Shown here: one piece after another, positions 19,001 to 25,869 of the stretch | Layout of the letters: the number at the start of each line of letters is the position of its first letter | Position numbering within the stretch: position 1 is the first letter of the stretch | Assembly (NCBI GenBank): GCA_030147805.1 | Contig: JASBUR010000011.1 | Coordinates: forward strand, 1 to 33,028 | DNA: 33,028 bases | Direction of reading: 5' to 3' | DNA from: Sphingomonadaceae bacterium | GTDB lineage: Bacteria > Pseudomonadota > Alphaproteobacteria > Sphingomonadales > Sphingomonadaceae | The notes under the pieces: generated by a model | The model's database searches: none | Seen by the model: the letters and a program-made list of their open reading frames with translations, nothing else | Told to the model about the DNA's origin: nothing | Position numbers and translations under genes: made by a program

Positions 19001-19630
19001 TCAGCGCGTTCCGAAGGTGCGGTCGCCCGCGTCGCCCAACCCCGGCACGATATAGCCATGGTCGTTGAGCACCTCGTCCATCGCCGCCGCCCAGATCGGG
19101 ACATCGGGGTGCGCCGCGCGTAGCGCCGCGGCGCCCTGGCGCGCGGCGAGCAGACAGACGAAGCGCAGGTTGGTGACCCCTGCCCCCTTCAGCCGGTCGA
19201 TCGCAGCGATGGCGCTGTGGCCGGTGGCGAGCATCGGGTCGACGACGATGACGAGCCGCTCGGCAATGTCGTCAGGTGCCTTGAAATAATATTCGATCGC
19301 CTCAAGCGTCTGATGATCGCGGTACAGCCCGAGATGCGCGACACGCGCCGATGGCAGGAGGTCGAGCATGCCGTCGGCGAGCGCGAGGCCGGCACGCAGG
19401 ATCGGCACGATGACGAGTTTCTTGCCGGCGATCTCGATCGCGTTGGTGACGGCAAGCGGCGTCTCGACGCGGATCGTCGTCGTCGGCAGGTCGCGCGTCA
19501 CCTCGTAGCAGAGCAGCATGGCGATCTCGCGGACCAGCGTCCGGAACAGCGAGACCGAGCTGTTGCGGTCGCGCAGCAGCGTAAGCTTGTGCTGCACCAT
19601 CGGGTGCCCCACGATCGTCACGCCGTCCAT
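19001..19630 (-). CDS. upp: Uracil phosphoribosyltransferase
   Basis: This 209-residue pyrimidine salvage enzyme makes UMP from uracil and PRPP. It starts with the family's [18 protein letters not shown]. The PRPP-binding loop is [12 protein letters not shown] (129-140), [15 protein letters not shown] carries the conserved LRAG, and the uracil-binding C-terminal segment is [19 protein letters not shown]. The frame is open 65 codons upstream, but the N-terminal homology and AGGG about 8 nt upstream set the start at 19630. Full length for the family. Confidence 0.97.
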   Translation of the reverse strand: MDGVTIVGHPMVQHKLTLLRDRNSSVSLFRTLVREIAMLLCYEVTRDLPTTTIRVETPLAVTNAIEIAGKKLVIVPILRAGLALADGMLDLLPSARVAHLGLYRDHQTLEAIEYYFKAPDDIAERLVIVVDPMLATGHSAIAAIDRLKGAGVTNLRFVCLLAARQGAAALRAAHPDVPIWAAAMDEVLNDHGYIVPGLGDAGDRTFGTR

Positions 19631-19709
19631 TCGCTTCACCCTTCGCTGCCTCGGGCCAACCCTATCGCTGCAGCGGCCGCACGGCCACCCTGCCTGCGCC
19701 GGGGGCGCC

Positions 19710-20219
19710 TCAGCGCCGGGCGTCGGCGGGACGGCGCATGATCCAGTGCGGCACGACGTGCGCGGTCCGGGCGTACGGATCGATCTCGAAGCCGAAGCGC
19801 CGGTAGAAGGCGATGGCGCACGCATTGTGACGGAGCACGGTCAGCCACATCGGCTGCGCCGCGCCGAGCCAGGCGATGGCATGGTCGGTGAGCGCCGCCG
19901 CGACGCCCCGGCCGTGAAAGGCCGGATGCACCATCAGCCAGTCGAGTTCATGGTCGCCCGGGCCATGCCGCGTCGAGATGGCGAAGCCGGCGAAGCGATC
20001 ATCGACGAAGGCGGCGGCGAAGCCCTGGTCATGGCGTTCGGCGGCGGCGGCGTAGCACGCGCGCGCCATCGCCGGCACGCGCCGGTTGGCAGCATGTTCC
20101 GCCTCGGACAGGTCGTCCCGGTAGAATGTCGTGGCGGTCGCCGCCTCGGTCAGCGCCTCGATCAGGTCGGGCGAAAGCCGGGCGACGGCGGCGCCATCCT
20201 CGAGAATGAGAGGGATCAT
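19710..20219 (-). CDS. GNAT family N-acetyltransferase
   Basis: This 169-residue protein has the GNAT fold. FAGFAISTR is strand 4, and the acetyl-CoA-binding motif A is [24 protein letters not shown] (R/Q-x-x-G-x-G/A type). [15 protein letters not shown] is the conserved C-terminal motif B region. It transfers an acetyl group to an unknown small molecule or protein. I set the start at 20219 (MIPLILEDG). It lies downstream of the Cys-rich peptide gene on the same strand, but a strong stem-loop sits between them, so co-transcription is uncertain. Confidence 0.88.
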   Translation of the reverse strand: MIPLILEDGAAVARLSPDLIEALTEAATATTFYRDDLSEAEHAANRRVPAMARACYAAAAERHDQGFAAAFVDDRFAGFAISTRHGPGDHELDWLMVHPAFHGRGVAAALTDHAIAWLGAAQPMWLTVLRHNACAIAFYRRFGFEIDPYARTAHVVPHWIMRRPADARR

Positions 20220-20236
20220 CGGCCACCGCGACCGGC

Positions 20237-20260
20237 GGGCCGCGCCTCGCGGCGCGGCCC
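20237..20260 (-). terminator. GC-rich stem-loop after the Cys-rich peptide gene
   Basis: GGGCCGCGCC (20237-20246) and GGCGCGGCCC (20251-20260) form a perfect 10-bp stem with a 4-nt loop, 6 nt after the peptide stop codon. There is no T-run on the minus strand, so it is not a classic intrinsic terminator. It may still pause polymerase or stabilise the 3' end of a short peptide mRNA. Confidence 0.45.
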
Positions 20261-20266
20261 GTCGTC

Positions 20267-20344
20267 CTAGCAGTTGCAGGTCTTGCAGGTGCACGGATTG
20301 CAGCGGCAGCCGGACGACGGCTGAGCGGTGGGCTTCTTCTTCAT
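20267..20344 (-). CDS. 25-residue cysteine-rich, metallothionein-like peptide
   Basis: This short reading frame has a strong ribosome binding site (AGGAG, 7-8 nt before the ATG) and its own mer-like promoter at 20378-20409. The product starts MKKKPTAQPSSG and ends in a 13-residue segment, CRCNPCTCKTCNC, with six cysteines in C-x-C and C-x-x-C spacing (Cys13, 15, 18, 20, 23, 25). Such dense, regular cysteines are the mark of metallothioneins and other soft-metal-binding peptides. It has no signal peptide. It lies between the glutaredoxin-membrane fusion and the GNAT gene. The same operator controls the fusion gene, so I infer a metal-buffering role. I know no named family for it. Confidence 0.85.
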   Translation of the reverse strand: MKKKPTAQPSSGCRCNPCTCKTCNC

Positions 20345-20377
20345 GTCGTTTCTCCTGTTGGCCACGTGGCGACTCAC

Positions 20378-20409
20378 CTTCTAGCGCCCGTACCATGGTA
20401 CGGAGTCAA
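20378..20409 (-). promoter_or_regulatory. MerR-type promoter/operator for the Cys-rich peptide
   Basis: On the minus strand: -35 TTGACT (20404-20409), a 20-bp spacer and a -10-like TAGAAG (20378-20383). The spacer holds the perfect 16-bp palindrome CCGTACCATGGTACGG (20388-20403). The over-long spacer with a central palindrome is the hallmark of MerR-activated promoters. The half-sites CCGTAC/GTACGG and the abutting TTGACT are those of the Tn501/Tn21 mer operator. The site repeats the one at 21219-21250; 25 consecutive bases are identical. A GANTC site (20403-20407) overlaps the -35 box. Confidence 0.85.
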
Positions 20410-20435
20410 GCGCGTCCGACCGAGGGCACAGCGGC

Positions 20436-21185
20436 TCAACTCATCCGCGCCAGCATCCACAGCGCCATCGCGATCATCATGAGATTCTCGGTCAGCGACA
20501 CGAAGCCGAGCGGGACGTTGCTGTCGCCGCCGACGCACGCACATTTGAGCTCGCGCCGATCGACGTAGACCGCCTTGGCGACCGACATCGCGCCGACCGT
20601 TCCGATGAAGAGCGCGACGGGAATCGACAACCACATCAGCACCCCGGCGACCATCAGCACGCCCGCCAGCCCCTCGAGATAGGGATAGGCATAGGCGTAG
20701 GGCACCCAGCGACGCGCGAGCAGATCATAGTTGAGGAACATGCTCGAGAAGCGCTCGACATTCTGCAGCTTCAGCAGCGCGAGGACGCACATGCTGAAGG
20801 CGATGAACCATTCGACGGCGCGGATGGTGAACGGCGTGCCTTCCGCCGCTACGCTGGCGGCCACCGCCATCAGCGCAGTCATCGCGAACAGCGCGATCAC
20901 CGGGCGATAGCTCAGCGCCGCCGGATCGGGAACGGCGAGACCGAAATGCCGGCGCAGGTCGTCGTAGCCGCCAATGCGAGTGCCGCCGATGAACAGTTGC
21001 GGCGTCGTCGTCACGCCATGCTCGGCCTTGAAGGCATCGGTCGCCTCGCGCGTCGTCAGCCAGCGGTCGTCGACGGCAAAGCCGCGGCGTTCGAGCAGGT
21101 GCTTCGCCTTCAGACCATAGGGACAGACATGGTCTGGCATGACCATGCGGTAGAGGATTGCGGTTGTGGCGTCGGATCCGGTCAT
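20436..21185 (-). CDS. Glutaredoxin fused to a MauE/DoxX-like redox membrane domain
   Basis: This is a 249-residue two-part protein. Residues 1-82 are a glutaredoxin: monothiol active site Cys21 in CPYGLKAKHLLERRG, cis-Pro62 in TTTPQLFIGG, and GGYDDL. Residues about 92-247 are a membrane domain with roughly five hydrophobic segments (near 95-113, 123-141, 167-184, 186-205, 231-247), resembling MauE/DoxX redox-associated proteins. A C-x-C pair (Cys215, Cys217 in ELKCACVGG) lies in the loop before the last helix and could exchange electrons with the glutaredoxin. I chose the ATG at 21185 because CGGAG lies 8 nt upstream. It is divergent from the merR-like gene and has a mer-type promoter. Role inferred: thiol or metal stress. 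Confidence 0.87.
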   Translation of the reverse strand: MTGSDATTAILYRMVMPDHVCPYGLKAKHLLERRGFAVDDRWLTTREATDAFKAEHGVTTTPQLFIGGTRIGGYDDLRRHFGLAVPDPAALSYRPVIALFAMTALMAVAASVAAEGTPFTIRAVEWFIAFSMCVLALLKLQNVERFSSMFLNYDLLARRWVPYAYAYPYLEGLAGVLMVAGVLMWLSIPVALFIGTVGAMSVAKAVYVDRRELKCACVGGDSNVPLGFVSLTENLMMIAMALWMLARMS

Positions 21186-21197
21186 CGTCAGTCTCCG

Positions 21198-21226
21198 TTG
21201 CATCAAGCATCGCCGGGACATATAGG
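21198..21226 (+). promoter_or_regulatory. Putative promoter of the merR-like gene, ending in the operator
   Basis: TTGCAT (21198-21203), a 17-nt spacer and TATAGG (21221-21226) form a modest sigma70-like promoter reading rightwards. Transcription would start near 21233, inside the palindrome at 21229-21244. The regulator would therefore repress its own gene, as in classic divergent mer promoters. The -10 overlaps the -10 of the opposite promoter. The match to consensus is only partial. Confidence 0.45.
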
Positions 21227-21250
21227 GTCCGTACCATGGTACGGAGTCAA
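21219..21250 (-). promoter_or_regulatory. MerR-type promoter/operator for the glutaredoxin-membrane fusion gene
   Basis: On the minus strand: -35 TTGACT (21245-21250), a 20-bp spacer and -10 TATATG (21219-21224). The perfect palindrome CCGTACCATGGTACGG (21229-21244) fills the spacer. The promoter lies 33 nt upstream of the fusion gene start and a few bases before the merR-like start on the other strand. A 20-bp spacer is too long for normal sigma70 use and implies DNA untwisting by a MerR-family activator. A GANTC site (21244-21248) overlaps the -35 box. Confidence 0.88.
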
Positions 21251-21253
21251 GCG

Positions 21254-21682
21254 ATGATCAGCGGCGCGATGACGATCGCGCGCCTGGCGGCGGCGGCGGG
21301 CGTCGGCGTGGAGACGGTGCGCTACTATCAACGGCGCGGGCTGCTGGCGGTGCCGGCGAGCGGCGGCGCCGTGCGCCGCTATGGCGCCGCCGACGTCCGG
21401 CAGCTGCGTTTCATCCGCAGCGCGCAGGCCGCCGGCTTCACGCTCGACGAGATCGGCGAGCTGCTGGCGCTCGATGCGACGCACGACCGGCCGCGGGTGC
21501 TGGCGCTGGCAACGCTGCGGCTGGCCGCGCTCGACTCGAAGATCGCCGAACTGACCGAGGCGCGGGCTGCGCTGGCGCGGCTGGCATCGAGCTGCGCCGG
21601 AGGGGCCGCGGGGCCCTGTCCGATCATCGAGGCGTTCGATCCCCCGGCGACGCCTTCGCGCGCCGCCGGCACGCCGGAATGA
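21254..21682 (+). CDS. MerR-family regulator close to mercury MerR, with altered metal site
   Basis: This 142-residue protein has the MerR winged helix at the N-terminus (TIARLAAAAGVGVETVRYYQ, then RRGLL and AVRRYGAADV), very close to Tn501 MerR. The dimerisation helix follows. Tn501 MerR binds Hg(II) through Cys82, Cys117 and Cys126. Here the matching positions are Asp78 (ATHDRP in place of GTHCEE), Cys114 (ASSCAGG) and Cys122 (GPCPII). So two of three ligands remain. The start at 21254 has GGAG 7 nt upstream, within the operator; an ATG 5 codons later is possible. It faces the fusion gene and has a mer-like operator, so it most likely controls that gene, the Cys-rich peptide and itself. Confidence 0.93.
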   Translation: MISGAMTIARLAAAAGVGVETVRYYQRRGLLAVPASGGAVRRYGAADVRQLRFIRSAQAAGFTLDEIGELLALDATHDRPRVLALATLRLAALDSKIAELTEARAALARLASSCAGGAAGPCPIIEAFDPPATPSRAAGTPE

Positions 21683-21695
21683 CTTCGGGTGCCGC

Positions 21696-22412
21696 TCAGG
21701 CCGAGTCGCGGGGCGGGCAGTCGGGCAGCGCCCAGTCGACCGGCGCGCGGCCATGCGCTTCGAGAAAGGCGTTCGCCTTCGAGAAGTGACGGCAGCCGAA
21801 GAAACCGGCGTAGGCCGAGAGCGGCGACGGGTGCGGCGCCTTGAGCACCAGATGCCGCCCGCCCTTGTCGGTGCTGTCGACGAACGCCGCCTTCTTCTGC
21901 GCGTAGCTTCCCCACAGCATGAACACCGTCGGCTCGGCCCGGGCGTTGACGAGGCGGATCACCGCGTCGGTGAAGCGCTCCCAGCCGCGCCCCTGGTGCG
22001 ACGCCGCCTGTGCCATCTGAACGGTGAGCACCGAATTGAGCAGCAGCACGCCTTGCCTTGCCCAATGTTCGAGAAAGCCGTGGGCGGGCGGCATGATGCC
22101 GAGGTCGGTCTGCAGCTCCTTGTAGATGTTGACCAGGCTCGGCGGGATGCGCACGCCGGGACGGACCGAGAAACACAGGCCGTGCGCCTGCCCCTCGCCA
22201 TGATAGGGGTCCTGCCCGAGGATGACGACGCGCACCTGGTCGGGCGGCGTCAGGTCGAGCGCGCGAAACCATTCGCTGCCCCGAGGGAAGATGCGGCGCC
22301 CGGCGGCCTTTTCGGCAACCAGGAATTGCTTGAGCGCCCGCATGTAGTCGCTGTCGAACTCGCTGCTCAGCGGCTCGAGCCAGGCCGCGTCGAGTTTCAC
22401 GCCGGTCGCCAT
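21696..22412 (-). CDS. ung: Uracil-DNA glycosylase (family 1)
   Basis: This 238-residue base-excision repair enzyme removes uracil from DNA. The water-activating loop is [17 protein letters not shown] with catalytic Asp68; the leucine intercalation loop with the catalytic histidine is [18 protein letters not shown] and the [10 protein letters not shown] segment also match. I set the start at the ATG 2 nt after the stop of the upstream cupin gene, which implies coupling. It is convergent with the merR-like gene (13-nt gap). Confidence 0.97.
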   Translation of the reverse strand: MATGVKLDAAWLEPLSSEFDSDYMRALKQFLVAEKAAGRRIFPRGSEWFRALDLTPPDQVRVVILGQDPYHGEGQAHGLCFSVRPGVRIPPSLVNIYKELQTDLGIMPPAHGFLEHWARQGVLLLNSVLTVQMAQAASHQGRGWERFTDAVIRLVNARAEPTVFMLWGSYAQKKAAFVDSTDKGGRHLVLKAPHPSPLSAYAGFFGCRHFSKANAFLEAHGRAPVDWALPDCPPRDSA

Positions 22413-22414
22413 CG

Positions 22415-22843
22415 TCAGCCCCCCGGCGCCCAGCCGGGCGCGGCGAGCGTGAAGCCTGCGAAGTCGAATCCCGGCGACACGACGCAAGAGACCAGCGCCC
22501 AGCCGCGATCGGCGGTCGCCGCCTGCCATTCATTGGGGGGAACGAGGTGTTGCGGATACTCGCCGGACAGCACGCCGGGCCCGAGCCGCACGCTGGCGAT
22601 TGGGCCATCGTCGCCCGCCGCGGTGTCGAGGCGGAGCGGCGATCCGGCATGCCACAGCCACAACTCGGCGGCGTCGACCCGGTGCCAATGCGAGCGCTCG
22701 CCGGCGTCGAGGAGGAAAAGGATGGCGGTGGCGCCGGCGCGCTCGCCCGGCGCCGCCGCCGCCCGCCAGGTCTCGCGGTACCAGCCGCCTTCGGGGTGCG
22801 GCGTCAGGTCGAGCTTGTCGATGAGCTGGCGGGCGTCGTCCAT
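22415..22843 (-). CDS. DUF985 (cupin_5) family protein
   Basis: This 142-residue single-domain cupin begins with the family signature [20 protein letters not shown]. The metal-binding cupin motif is [17 protein letters not shown], and the second motif lies around [27 protein letters not shown] is also typical of DUF985. Relatives bind small sugars or nucleotides, but no reaction is settled. It is directly upstream of ung on the same strand. The ATG lacks a strong ribosome binding site. Confidence 0.88.
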   Translation of the reverse strand: MDDARQLIDKLDLTPHPEGGWYRETWRAAAAPGERAGATAILFLLDAGERSHWHRVDAAELWLWHAGSPLRLDTAAGDDGPIASVRLGPGVLSGEYPQHLVPPNEWQAATADRGWALVSCVVSPGFDFAGFTLAAPGWAPGG

Positions 22844-22918
22844 CGGCCGACCATCGCGTCAGCTGCCGATCGGTTCAAGCCCCGGATCGCGACCGAGACC
22901 GGGATGAAGCGCCGCGCG

Positions 22919-23347
22919 CTACGGCCGGATTTCGCCCTCATCGCCCTTGTCCCACCAGTGGATGCGTTCGGCCTTCACGTGGATCAATACCAGTCCCGGC
23001 GTGTCGACGCCGTCCTTGAACCACAGCTCGAGTTCCTTGACCCAATGCGCGTCGAACTGCGCCTTGTCGCGGATCAGCTCGGCGCGGCCTTCGACCGCGA
23101 CGTAGAACCAATGCTTGCCCTGGAATCCGAGGCCGACCTGCGGATCGCGCTCGATGTCGGCGACGGTGTTGGTGCTCTCCAGCGCGAAATAATAGGAATC
23201 GCCATCATATTCGACGTCGCCGTTGTTGCTCATCGGGCGACCGGCGATCGCGCCATTCTCGGCGCGGGTCGACAGGATCGCGATGTCGATGTCGCTCATC
23301 CGCTCCGCCAGATCCTGCAGATTCTCGATCTTCTTCTTGCCGAACAT
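22919..23347 (-). CDS. Pyridoxamine 5'-phosphate oxidase-like general stress protein
   Basis: This 142-residue protein has the split-barrel flavin-binding fold of the general stress protein 26 group: DIAILSTRAENGAIAGRPMS, YFALESTNTVADIERDPQVGLGF and WFYVAVEGRAELI. Such proteins bind FMN or F420-like cofactors; most have no proven reaction. I chose the ATG at 23347 with GGAGG 5 nt upstream, over an in-frame TTG 4 codons earlier that contains that site. It is divergent from the DUF4398 gene. Confidence 0.88.
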   Translation of the reverse strand: MFGKKKIENLQDLAERMSDIDIAILSTRAENGAIAGRPMSNNGDVEYDGDSYYFALESTNTVADIERDPQVGLGFQGKHWFYVAVEGRAELIRDKAQFDAHWVKELELWFKDGVDTPGLVLIHVKAERIHWWDKGDEGEIRP

Positions 23348-23505
23348 GCGGTCCTCCAATTTGTGGTCGGGAGGGCTAACGCGGCGCGGCGGCTTTCGGT
23401 CCCGGCCGTCGTTCGTCGTACCCGCGCCACCGCCTGCCCCGCGATCGGAACATGGCCACCGGCGCCGCCGTTGCTGCGCCGTCCCTCACCAAGATGGAGA
23501 CTCGT

Positions 23506-23841
23506 ATGTTGCGTAAGCTCACCCCCTGGGCGGTCGCGGCCACGCTGGCCCTCACCTCCTCCGCCGCGCTCGCCGATCTCGGCGACAACGAGGCACGCAC
23601 CGCGCTGGCCGAAGCGCGCGCCAAGATCGAGACGGCATCGCAAGGCGGCGCGGCCGAGCGCGCCAATGAAATCCTGCAACGCGCCCGCGCCTCGTTCGAG
23701 ATCGCCGAGCGCGAGTGGGACAAGGACAACGAGAAGCGGACCTATCACGTGTCGAAGGAGGCGGCGGCCTACGCCGACCTCGCGCTTGCAACGGCCGAAT
23801 ATGAGGCCGTCGAGGCGCAGCTTGCCGCCACGGCGCGATAA
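23506..23841 (+). CDS. Secreted DUF4398-like coiled-coil protein
   Basis: This 111-residue protein has a signal peptide (MLRKLTPWAVAATLALTSSAALA) and then one helical domain with alternating Ala/Glu/Arg (EARTALAEARAKIETASQGG and a heptad-like continuation), as in DUF4398. In larger relatives this domain precedes OmpA-type domains; here the next gene supplies the OmpA part. The ATG at 23506 has GGAG 7 nt upstream; in-frame ATGs further upstream would spoil the signal peptide. It ends 12 nt before the OmpA-family gene, so the two are an operon. Confidence 0.78.
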   Translation: MLRKLTPWAVAATLALTSSAALADLGDNEARTALAEARAKIETASQGGAAERANEILQRARASFEIAEREWDKDNEKRTYHVSKEAAAYADLALATAEYEAVEAQLAATAR

Positions 23842-23853
23842 GGGAGAAGGATC

Positions 23854-24705
23854 ATGAACCGCAAATTCTGGCTCGCCGCGACCGCAGCGACGATGGCGAT
23901 CGCCGCCCCCGTGCTTGCCGACAAGGAAGACCGCATCCTGCTCGAACAGGCGCAGGCCAAGGTGTTCGCCGCCAAGGGCGACACCGCCATGACGCGCTAC
24001 GGCGGCGCGCAGATCGACGAGGCCGAACGCGCCCTCGGCGACCTTCGCACCAATCTCGACAACGACGATACCGCCGATACGCGCAACATCATGAACCGCA
24101 TCGATGCGCTGATCGAGACGGCGACGGTGCGTGCGAAGACCGCGGCGCTGAAGGAACAGCTCGCCTCGGCGAACAGCGCGCGCTCGGCCGAGGTCGACGC
24201 CGCCAGAGCCCGCGCCGAGAGCGCCGAGCGCGAAGCGGCGGCGGCGCGTACGCAGGCCGCGGCGGCGCAGCAGGCCGCCAACAGCCTGCGCTCGCAGTTG
24301 CGCGACTATCAGCTCCGGCAGACCGCGGCGGGCGCCCAGCTGGTGCTGCAGGACTTGATCTTCGAAACCGGCAAGGCGACGCTTCGCCCCGGGGCCGCTG
24401 CACGGCTGCAGCCGCTCGTTGCCTATCTGAAGGCGTCACCCGACGTGAAGGTCCGCATCGACGGCCATACCGATTCGGTTGGCAGCGACGCGATGAACCT
24501 GCGGCTGTCGCAGGCGCGCGCCGTATCGGTGCGGAGCGCGCTGGTGGCGGCGGGAGTCGACGTCACTCGCGTCGAGGCCTTCGGTCACGGCGAGACCAAG
24601 CCGGTCGGGACCAACGTCAACGCCGCCGGTCGCCAGGCCAACCGGCGCGTCGAGCTGACGCTGCTCGGCCAGCAGCTCGACCCGCAGGTTGCAGCGGTCC
24701 GATAG
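23854..24705 (+). CDS. OmpA-family protein with N-terminal DUF4398-like helices
   Basis: This 283-residue envelope protein has a signal peptide (MNRKFWLAATAATMAIAAPVLA). Residues about 24-155 form a long Ala/Glu/Arg-rich helical region with likely coiled coil. The C-terminal OmpA domain (about 165-275) has the peptidoglycan-binding signature: LIFETGKATLRPGA, VRIDGHTDSVGSDAMNLRLSQ and AFGHGETKPV ... NRRVEL. It should tie the outer membrane or periplasm to the cell wall. No beta-barrel is present. GGGAGAAGGA precedes the ATG. It is co-transcribed with the DUF4398 gene. Confidence 0.93.
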   Translation: MNRKFWLAATAATMAIAAPVLADKEDRILLEQAQAKVFAAKGDTAMTRYGGAQIDEAERALGDLRTNLDNDDTADTRNIMNRIDALIETATVRAKTAALKEQLASANSARSAEVDAARARAESAEREAAAARTQAAAAQQAANSLRSQLRDYQLRQTAAGAQLVLQDLIFETGKATLRPGAAARLQPLVAYLKASPDVKVRIDGHTDSVGSDAMNLRLSQARAVSVRSALVAAGVDVTRVEAFGHGETKPVGTNVNAAGRQANRRVELTLLGQQLDPQVAAVR

Positions 24706-24725
24706 CCCGCGCACCGCGGTCGCGG

Positions 24726-25865
24726 CTACGCGAGCCCCAGCTCGGCGAGGATCGCCTGCGTGTCCTCGCCGCGATGGCCCGCCCGCGCGGGGCGGGCCGT
24801 CGGCGTTTGCGAGAAGCGCGCCGGATGGCGCGCCGTCCGCACCCGCCCGAGCCCTTGCTGATCGAGCTCGACGATGCTGCCGTTATGGACGACCTGCGGA
24901 TGCGTCAGCACCTCGTCGAGCGTCGCCACCACCGCCCCGCCCGCGCCGTGCGCGATGCAGCCCGCCATGAATTCGTCGGCCGTCACCGCCGCGACGGCGG
25001 CGCCCAGCGTCGGCCCCCATTCGGCGATGTTCCGCGTCCGCGCGCGCCCGGTGTTGAAACGTTCGTCCGCCTTGAGCTCGGGGCGGCCGAGCGCGTCGCA
25101 CAACGCGGCGAATTCATGGTCCTGAAAACTCGCGAGGACCACCTTGCGGCCGTCCTTGGTGGTCCACAGCCGGCTGAATCTGCCATAGGACGGCGAGGCC
25201 CTGGGCGGCTCGTCGACGAACCCATGATTGAACATGCCCTCGGGCCAGTTGAAGGCGAGCGCCGCGTCGAGCATCGAGACTTCGACATGCTGTCCTTCGC
25301 CGCTGCGCTCGCGCGCGAACAGCGCTGCGGTGATCGCCTGCGCGGCGGTCAGCGCGGTCACCTTGTCGCTCACCATCGTCTGGATGAGCTGCGGCTCGCC
25401 GGCCGGCGACACTTGCGTCGCCGCCAGCCCCGACGTCGCCTGCAGCATCGGGTCGTAGGCGCGCAGCGGCGCATAGGGGCCGTCGGGGCCGTAGCCGGTG
25501 ATCGAACAATAGACGAGGCGCGCATTGATCGCGCGCGCTGCCTCCCAGCCGAAGCCGAGCTTGGCCATCACCCCGGGACGGAAGTTCTCGACGAGCACGT
25601 CGACGCGTTCGATCAGCCGCTCGACGGCGCGCTTGGCGGCCGGATCCTTGAGGTCGAGAACCATCTGCCGCTTGCCGCGGTTGATCTGGATATAGGCCGA
25701 GGACAGATCGCCCTTCGCCGGGCCGAGCCCGCGGATCGGGTCGCCGTGAGGCGGCTCGATCTTGATCACGTCGGCGCCTTGATCGGCGAGCCAGCCCGCC
25801 GCCATCGGCCCCGACACGACCTGGCTGAGATCGAGGATGCGGACTCCGGCCAGCGGTCCCGGCAT
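24726..25865 (-). CDS. CaiB/BaiF family III CoA-transferase
   Basis: This 379-residue enzyme moves CoA between carboxylic acids. It begins PLAGVRILDLSQVVSGPMAA, the family N-terminus, with IKIEPPHGDPIRG and VLVENFRPGVMAKLG. The acyl-anhydride-forming aspartate is Asp138 (LRAYDPMLQATSG). The SMLDAALAFNW segment is also typical. The donor and acceptor acids cannot be read from sequence. Its start lies 4 nt after the stop of the MFS transporter gene, so the two form an operon: uptake of an organic acid, then its activation as a CoA thioester, is a reasonable inference. Confidence 0.94.
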   Translation of the reverse strand: MPGPLAGVRILDLSQVVSGPMAAGWLADQGADVIKIEPPHGDPIRGLGPAKGDLSSAYIQINRGKRQMVLDLKDPAAKRAVERLIERVDVLVENFRPGVMAKLGFGWEAARAINARLVYCSITGYGPDGPYAPLRAYDPMLQATSGLAATQVSPAGEPQLIQTMVSDKVTALTAAQAITAALFARERSGEGQHVEVSMLDAALAFNWPEGMFNHGFVDEPPRASPSYGRFSRLWTTKDGRKVVLASFQDHEFAALCDALGRPELKADERFNTGRARTRNIAEWGPTLGAAVAAVTADEFMAGCIAHGAGGAVVATLDEVLTHPQVVHNGSIVELDQQGLGRVRTARHPARFSQTPTARPARAGHRGEDTQAILAELGLA

Positions 25866-25869
25866 GGGG

